DNA of 8,761 nucleotides from DAOUAJ01 sp034433615. GTDB lineage: Bacteria > Chloroflexota > Anaerolineae > DUEN01. The stretch spans positions 1 through 8,761 of the forward strand of contig DAOUAJ010000299.1 in NCBI GenBank assembly GCA_034433615.1, written 5' to 3'. Below are positions 5,478 through 8,761 of the stretch, piece by piece. The notes beneath the pieces are model-generated. The model was not told where the DNA came from. It saw nothing but the letters and a program-made list of their open reading frames with translations, and did not search any database. Within the stretch, counting starts at the first letter, position 1, and each line of letters starts with the position of its first letter. Position numbers and translations under genes: made by a program.

Positions 5478-7478
5478 TCAAGGTGGACCCGCTTGCCCCA
5501 GATCGGGCCGGCCCACGCCGGTGAAGCGCAGCCACGTGCCCAGGTAAAGCGGCTCTCCGCCCAGGGCCGTCGCCGCGCGCTCTTCGAGGGATTCCTCCTC
5601 CACTTGAACCGTTGCCGCGCCAGCAGCCCGCGCGCCCCGGATCGCCAGCTCCCGCCCTCGCTCGCGAGCGAATGCCAAAGCCTGCTCCAGCTCCCTGAAC
5701 TCCCACAACCCGACCGGCGAATGCAACGTGTAGCCGGTGATACCGGTGACATCGTACTGAGCTGTGATGCGCATCTCACACGTGTGCACCACGCTCCCGG
5801 AGACCGCTCCCACGGCGTTGGCCACATGCACATACTCGGGAAGGGTCAACTCCGCGTTCAACCGTGCTGCCACCTGATCGAAATAGGCCGGGGCCGGCGC
5901 GCCCAGCGCCACGATCGGCTGTCGAAGCTGAAAACGCACGTCCAACTCCGGCAGGCCGCCGTCTCCCAGGGCACGCTCCACCAACCGGCGGGCAACGGGC
6001 TCCCGCCACACGTCATCCGACTCCCCATGCAGCGACAGGACCCGGTTGAGGATCGCCACGGTCAGCCGCCGGATTACGGTCTCCCGCACCACTTGGCTGA
6101 CCTGATCGGCCGAAAGCCCCATGTGCTCGCCCAAATGGGCGGCCACGCGCCGCGCCACCGCCACATCCCACGCCCGATACCGTCCCTCGACATGCAGGGC
6201 ATCGGTGGGGGTGAAGCTGACGCGCCGCAGGAGGCCGTGCTGCTCCAGGCGGTTGGGTCGCCCCAGATACAGGCGGGCACGGGGGGCCCGTTCGGCCAGC
6301 CGATCCGGCGAAAGAGGCCCCTCCCCCAACGCGTCGATAATCTGGCGCTCGGTCTCCGTCAACTCCCAACCCTGGGCGGAGCCGACAAGGGCGAAGAGAC
6401 AGGGGGTCTCTCCAGCCCCGTTGCGTCGCAAGCTCCGCTCGATCTCGCGCCCGGCCTGCGGATGCAGCGCAGCCATCATGCAGAGCGGGATGGCGCGCTC
6501 GGGGCCGATCTGCATCTGCCGTCCAGCGATCCGGATCAGGCTATCGCCGCCCAGCCCGGTCGTCTGCGCGTCCACGGCCCGTACCAGCGTGCGCCATCCC
6601 CCCACTCGCGCCCCATCATCTCGAATGCCCGGCCGCCCTCTCACCAGCACGGCGATGTCGGTGGTGGTGCCTCCCATGTCCACGACGATGGCGTTGTCCA
6701 AACCCGTCAGGCGACGAGCTCCCACGATGCTGGCCGCAGGGCCAGAGAGGATCGTCTCCACCGGATGCTCCAGCGCCACCTCTGCCCGCAATAACGCCCC
6801 ATCGCCGCGCACGATCATCAAGGTGGCCGGGATGTGGTGACGCGCCAGGGAGCTTTGCACGGCCTGGATCAGATGCTGAATGAGCGAGATCAGGCGCGCG
6901 TTGAGCGCCGCGGTGGTGGCGCGCCGGATCGAGTTCAGCTCGCCCGTCAGCTCGTGGGCGCAGGTGACCGGAAGACTGCTGAGGGCACGCATGAGCTCGC
7001 GCGCCCGTTGCTCGTGCTCGGGATTGCGTACGCCAAAGTAGGCCGAGATGGCCCAGGCGTCCACCTGCCCGGCATAGCGCGCTACGGCGTTGTGGATCGC
7101 CGCCTCATCCAGGGGGGCTGCCTCGCGCCCGGCCAGATCATGGCCACCCTGCACGAAGATCACCTGGTCGGTGACCAACTCTCGCTGAAAGCCCCACCGC
7201 TCGATCAGCCGCGGGTCGTAGCCGATCAGGATCAGCCCGACGCGCCCCCCTCTCCCTTCCACCAACGCGTTAGTAGCCAGGGTGGTCGAAAGCCCCACCA
7301 GCCGGACCTGGGTCAGGTCCACCCCGGACAAGGCCGCGATGGCGGCATCAATCCCACGGCTGAGGTCGTCATGGGTGGTCAAGGCCTTGGCGCTGGCCAA
7401 GACGCGATCGCTCTCCCAGTCTATGACGACGGCATCCGTGTAGGTGCCGCCGGTATCAACGCCCAGCATGTACGGCAA
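5478..7478 (-). CDS. Hydantoinase/oxoprolinase family protein, HyuA type, solitary
   Basis: This 666-aa soluble protein is close to the usual HyuA length. The N-terminal ATPase-like domain opens with LGVDTGGTYTD (5-15, phosphate-binding loop). The second domain has the matching DMGGTTTDIA at 267-276 and GLGGDS at 308-313, so the acetate-kinase/actin-like nucleotide site is intact. Residues about 371-430 form a predicted winged-helix-like insert. Family members carry out ATP-dependent opening of hydantoin, 5-oxoproline or related cyclic amides, or act as carboxylase/acetone-carboxylase-type subunits; the substrate cannot be assigned. No HyuB partner is visible. TTG 7478 is preferred because AGGAGG is 7 bases upstream; ATG 7469 (residue 4) would be 16 bases away but is also possible. 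The gene is tightly coupled to the small thioredoxin before it, and it converges on the truncated toxin. Confidence 0.85.
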   Translation of the reverse strand: MPYMLGVDTGGTYTDAVVIDWESDRVLASAKALTTHDDLSRGIDAAIAALSGVDLTQVRLVGLSTTLATNALVEGRGGRVGLILIGYDPRLIERWGFQRELVTDQVIFVQGGHDLAGREAAPLDEAAIHNAVARYAGQVDAWAISAYFGVRNPEHEQRARELMRALSSLPVTCAHELTGELNSIRRATTAALNARLISLIQHLIQAVQSSLARHHIPATLMIVRGDGALLRAEVALEHPVETILSGPAASIVGARRLTGLDNAIVVDMGGTTTDIAVLVRGRPGIRDDGARVGGWRTLVRAVDAQTTGLGGDSLIRIAGRQMQIGPERAIPLCMMAALHPQAGREIERSLRRNGAGETPCLFALVGSAQGWELTETERQIIDALGEGPLSPDRLAERAPRARLYLGRPNRLEQHGLLRRVSFTPTDALHVEGRYRAWDVAVARRVAAHLGEHMGLSADQVSQVVRETVIRRLTVAILNRVLSLHGESDDVWREPVARRLVERALGDGGLPELDVRFQLRQPIVALGAPAPAYFDQVAARLNAELTLPEYVHVANAVGAVSGSVVHTCEMRITAQYDVTGITGYTLHSPVGLWEFRELEQALAFARERGRELAIRGARAAGAATVQVEEESLEERAATALGGEPLYLGTWLRFTGVGRPDLGQAGPP

Positions 7479-7485
7479 GGGAGTT

Positions 7486-7492
7486 CCTCCTA
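7486..7492 (-). promoter_or_regulatory. Ribosome binding site of the hydantoinase gene, overlapping the thioredoxin stop
   Basis: TAGGAGG on the minus strand contains both the stop codon TAG of the thioredoxin gene (7490-7492) and the Shine-Dalgarno sequence for the hydantoinase. The spacing of 7 bases to TTG 7478 decides that start, and the overlap suggests translational coupling. Confidence 0.65.
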
Positions 7493-7807
7493 AAGCTGCT
7501 CACCTTGGTCCACCATAAACGATTTGAGCACATCATGCAGTTCGGTGTCGGTCGGGGCGCGACCCTGGAAGACCAGCTTCCCATTGATCGCTACGGCTGG
7601 CAGGTCACGCAGGCTGTACCAGGCGAAGGCGGTTCGATCCCCTGTCTTGATGATCTTCGCCGTCAAGCCCAGCTTGCTCAAGATACGGGCCATCTGTTGT
7701 TCCAGCGCCTCACATTCCTGACACTCCACGCTGAGCAGTTCGATTTTGAGAGGATGACCGGCCAGCGCCTCACCAACGACCTGGGTTCGCCTTGCACGCC
7801 AACTCAT
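7490..7807 (-). CDS. Small thioredoxin-like protein with CQEC motif
   Basis: This is a 105-aa protein. Residues 20-105 form a small thioredoxin/glutaredoxin-like fold of the TM0996/MTH895 type: strand KIELL (21-25), redox motif CQEC at 29-32, a long helix, a second strand, LPAVAING with the candidate cis-proline, and a final helix. Residues 1-19 (rich in R, A and G) are an extra extension not expected in the family. It is a paralogue of the thioredoxin at 1611-1868, but with VEC in place of the usual GTGC. The start is ATG 7807 with AGGGAG 6 bases upstream, and it overlaps the stop of the preceding fragment gene as ATGA. An in-frame start nearer residue 20 is not available. Its placement before the hydantoinase suggests that it reduces or delivers sulfur to a product of this operon, but no specific partner is evident. 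Confidence 0.78.
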   Translation of the reverse strand: MSWRARRTQVVGEALAGHPLKIELLSVECQECEALEQQMARILSKLGLTAKIIKTGDRTAFAWYSLRDLPAVAINGKLVFQGRAPTDTELHDVLKSFMVDQGEQL

Positions 7808-7926
7808 CTTCTACTCCCTAAAGCCAACTGCGCAAGGGCGGCTCCTTGCGTTTCGATCACCGTCGCCAGGGCGACCAGCCCTCGCTCTTCGATGGCCGTC
7901 GTCAACGCACGTAGCACGTCCAGCAT
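7804..7926 (-). CDS. 40-codon XdhC/CoxI-like N-terminal fragment, possible remnant
   Basis: ATG 7926 to TGA 7804-7806 encodes 40 residues. The opening, with DVLRAL, a short AIEERG turn and VALATVIETQG, matches the typical N-terminus of XdhC/CoxI proteins, which insert sulfurated molybdenum cofactor into molybdenum hydroxylases. Family members are about 250-380 aa with a C-terminal Rossmann domain, and all of that is missing; the usual GSAPR motif after ETQG is also altered. The stop overlaps the thioredoxin start in an ATGA arrangement, so it heads the three-gene unit and could now serve as a coupling leader peptide. Only GGGGG precedes it as a weak ribosome binding site. I call the homology from the motif pattern alone. 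Remnant is more likely than a functional protein. Confidence 0.5.
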   Translation of the reverse strand: MLDVLRALTTAIEERGLVALATVIETQGAALAQLALGSRR

Positions 7927-7940
7927 ATCCGATCCCCCAT

Positions 7941-7969
7941 TTGCTACCCGTCAGTTGCGGTGTTACAAT
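7941..7969 (+). promoter_or_regulatory. Sigma70-like promoter of toxin-antitoxin module 2
   Basis: A -35 element TTGCTA (7941-7946, 4 of 6) and a -10 element TACAAT (7964-7969, 5 of 6) are separated by 17 bases. The predicted start site falls near 7976, giving a leader of roughly 14 bases that contains GGAGGTGA before ATG 7990. The geometry matches the promoter of module 1, though the bases between the elements differ. The gap is shared with the divergent XdhC-like fragment. Confidence 0.55.
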
Positions 7970-7977
7970 TAACCCTG

Positions 7978-8374
7978 GAGGTGAGCCCCATGACGACCCT
8001 GGAACTGGAACTGGTGGAGCTCAAGGCGCGCGTTGAGCGTCTGGAGACGAAAGTGCGCCGGCTGACGGGCGAGGAGCCGGAGGTGGCACCGCCGGCTCCG
8101 GGTGAGCCCCTGGACCCGAAACAGCTCATCGCCTGGCTCAAGGCCGAAGGGCTGGTCGTGGACCCGCCGCCCATGGCCCGAGCCCACGCTGAGCGCTGGC
8201 GGGCCCTGCCAGAAGAGGAGAAGCAAGCCCACATCCGTTTCATGCGCAGCCTGGTCCTTGACCCACCATTGAGCCAGATCATCATCGAGAACCGCCGCTA
8301 GCATGGCCGTCTACTACTTCGACACAAGCGCCCTGGTCAAATACTACGTCACCGAACCGGGCAGCTCCTGGGTC
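7978..8374 (+). repeat. Direct repeat, right copy: antitoxin plus toxin N-terminus
   Basis: This segment aligns without gaps to 4931-5327 in the same orientation, offset by 3,047 bp. It covers the ribosome binding site, the whole antitoxin and the first 24 toxin codons. Confidence 0.85.
7990..8301 (+). CDS. Coiled-coil antitoxin of PIN toxin module 2 (unnamed family)
   Basis: This 103-aa paralogue of the protein at 4943 has the same length and 16 substitutions. Ten of these fall in residues 57-71, while the coiled coil, the proline hinge and the C-terminal RFMRSL and ENRR segments are nearly unchanged. ATG 7990 follows GGAGGTGA at a spacing of 5 bases. The stop TAG is one base before the toxin ATG. 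With an intact toxin downstream, this copy is the one likely to be active. It lacks a recognisable DNA-binding domain, so autoregulation by this protein is not assured. The antitoxin function is inferred from arrangement and from the repeated pairing with a PIN protein in this window. Confidence 0.75.
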   Translation: MTTLELELVELKARVERLETKVRRLTGEEPEVAPPAPGEPLDPKQLIAWLKAEGLVVDPPPMARAHAERWRALPEEEKQAHIRFMRSLVLDPPLSQIIIENRR

Positions 8375-8761
8375 ACAGAACTGATGGATACCTGTGATCC
8401 TGGCACAGAGCTGCCCGTACACACGGTGTTTGTGTCGGGTGCCAGTGTGGCTGAGGTCTCGGCTGCCCTCTCCATCCTCCATCGTCGTAGAGTGATCTCT
8501 CGCAGACAACGGGACGATGCATACGACCACTTCCTTACCGACCTTGAAGAGCGGTTTGCGATGGTGACCGTTCCGCTCCAAGATTTCTATTCGGCGGCTG
8601 AACTGGCCCAACGTCACCCCCTCAAAGCCTACGACGCCGTGCAGCTTGCTGTGGCCCTGCGCCACAGCCATGCCCTTGCCCTTCATCGTCTCACCCTCAC
8701 CTTCGTCAGCGGCGATGACACCCTCCTCACCGCCGCCCAGGCCGAGGGCCTCCCTACCGAC
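8303..8761 (+). CDS. vapC: PIN-domain toxin ribonuclease (VapC-like), C-terminus at window edge
   Basis: ATG 8303 opens a frame of at least 153 codons that is still open at the last base. The PIN fold is complete or nearly so. D7 lies in YYFDTSAL, E51 in SVAEVSAAL, D111 in AYDAVQLA, and D138/D139 in SGDDTLL, together forming the Mg2+-binding acidic pocket of PIN nucleases. Family members cleave tRNA, rRNA or other RNA when freed from antitoxin. The length is already normal for this group (about 140-160 aa), so the stop probably lies just outside the window. It starts one base after the antitoxin stop, so the two are co-translated. The first 24 residues nearly match the truncated copy at 5256, but the rest is quite different. 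No separate ribosome binding site is evident, consistent with coupling. Confidence 0.88.
   Translation, partial: MAVYYFDTSALVKYYVTEPGSSWVTELMDTCDPGTELPVHTVFVSGASVAEVSAALSILHRRRVISRRQRDDAYDHFLTDLEERFAMVTVPLQDFYSAAELAQRHPLKAYDAVQLAVALRHSHALALHRLTLTFVSGDDTLLTAAQAEGLPTD

Noticed and set aside
5256..6794. Apparent 512-codon plus-strand gene beginning with a PIN domain
   Set aside because: Only the first 70 or so residues are PIN-like. The remainder is antisense to the well-supported hydantoinase gene and is H-, R-, P- and Q-rich, as expected of an antisense shadow in high-GC DNA.

Overview
The window is GC-rich bacterial DNA packed with genes, with short intergenic gaps and good Shine-Dalgarno sites. 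The mix suggests an anaerobic or thermophilic member of the Chloroflexota (Anaerolineae-like). It includes a small SufC/SufBD pair, a Trx-VKOR membrane fusion, a degenerate heptanucleotide repeat and PIN toxins with an unusual antitoxin. That placement is an inference from gene content; there is no rRNA or other marker to confirm it.

Layout. (A) 1-4875, minus strand, read right to left: a SufC-type ATPase, a short SufB/SufD scaffold (together resembling the two-gene SMS iron-sulfur assembly system), a TauE/SafE permease, a small CxxC thioredoxin with a damaged or non-canonical start, and a large exported fusion of two thioredoxin-like domains with a VKOR membrane domain that leaves the window at base 1. 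All handle sulfur, thiols or Fe-S clusters, so the block reads as a sulfur/redox island. (B) 4890-5470, plus strand: a promoter, a 103-aa coiled-coil antitoxin and a PIN toxin cut off after about 70 residues. (C) 5478-7926, minus strand: a tight three-gene unit made of a 40-codon XdhC-like N-terminal fragment, a second small thioredoxin and a solitary HyuA-type hydantoinase/oxoprolinase. (D) 7941-8761, plus strand: a second antitoxin/PIN module whose toxin keeps all its acidic catalytic residues and runs off the right edge.

The two toxin-antitoxin modules form a gap-free 397-bp direct repeat, 3,047 bp apart, around segment C. Antitoxin and toxin N-terminus are strongly conserved between copies, while the rest of the toxin is divergent in one and destroyed in the other. 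Both modules have the same layout: a divergent minus-strand gene, a sigma70-like promoter, a short leader, and a single base between antitoxin stop and toxin start.

The best candidates for something undescribed are the coiled-coil antitoxin family paired with PIN toxins, the Trx-Trx-VKOR fusion with extra cysteine pairs, and the SMS-like/TauE/thioredoxin/VKOR grouping. No rRNA, tRNA, CRISPR array, transposase or clear rho-independent terminator was seen.
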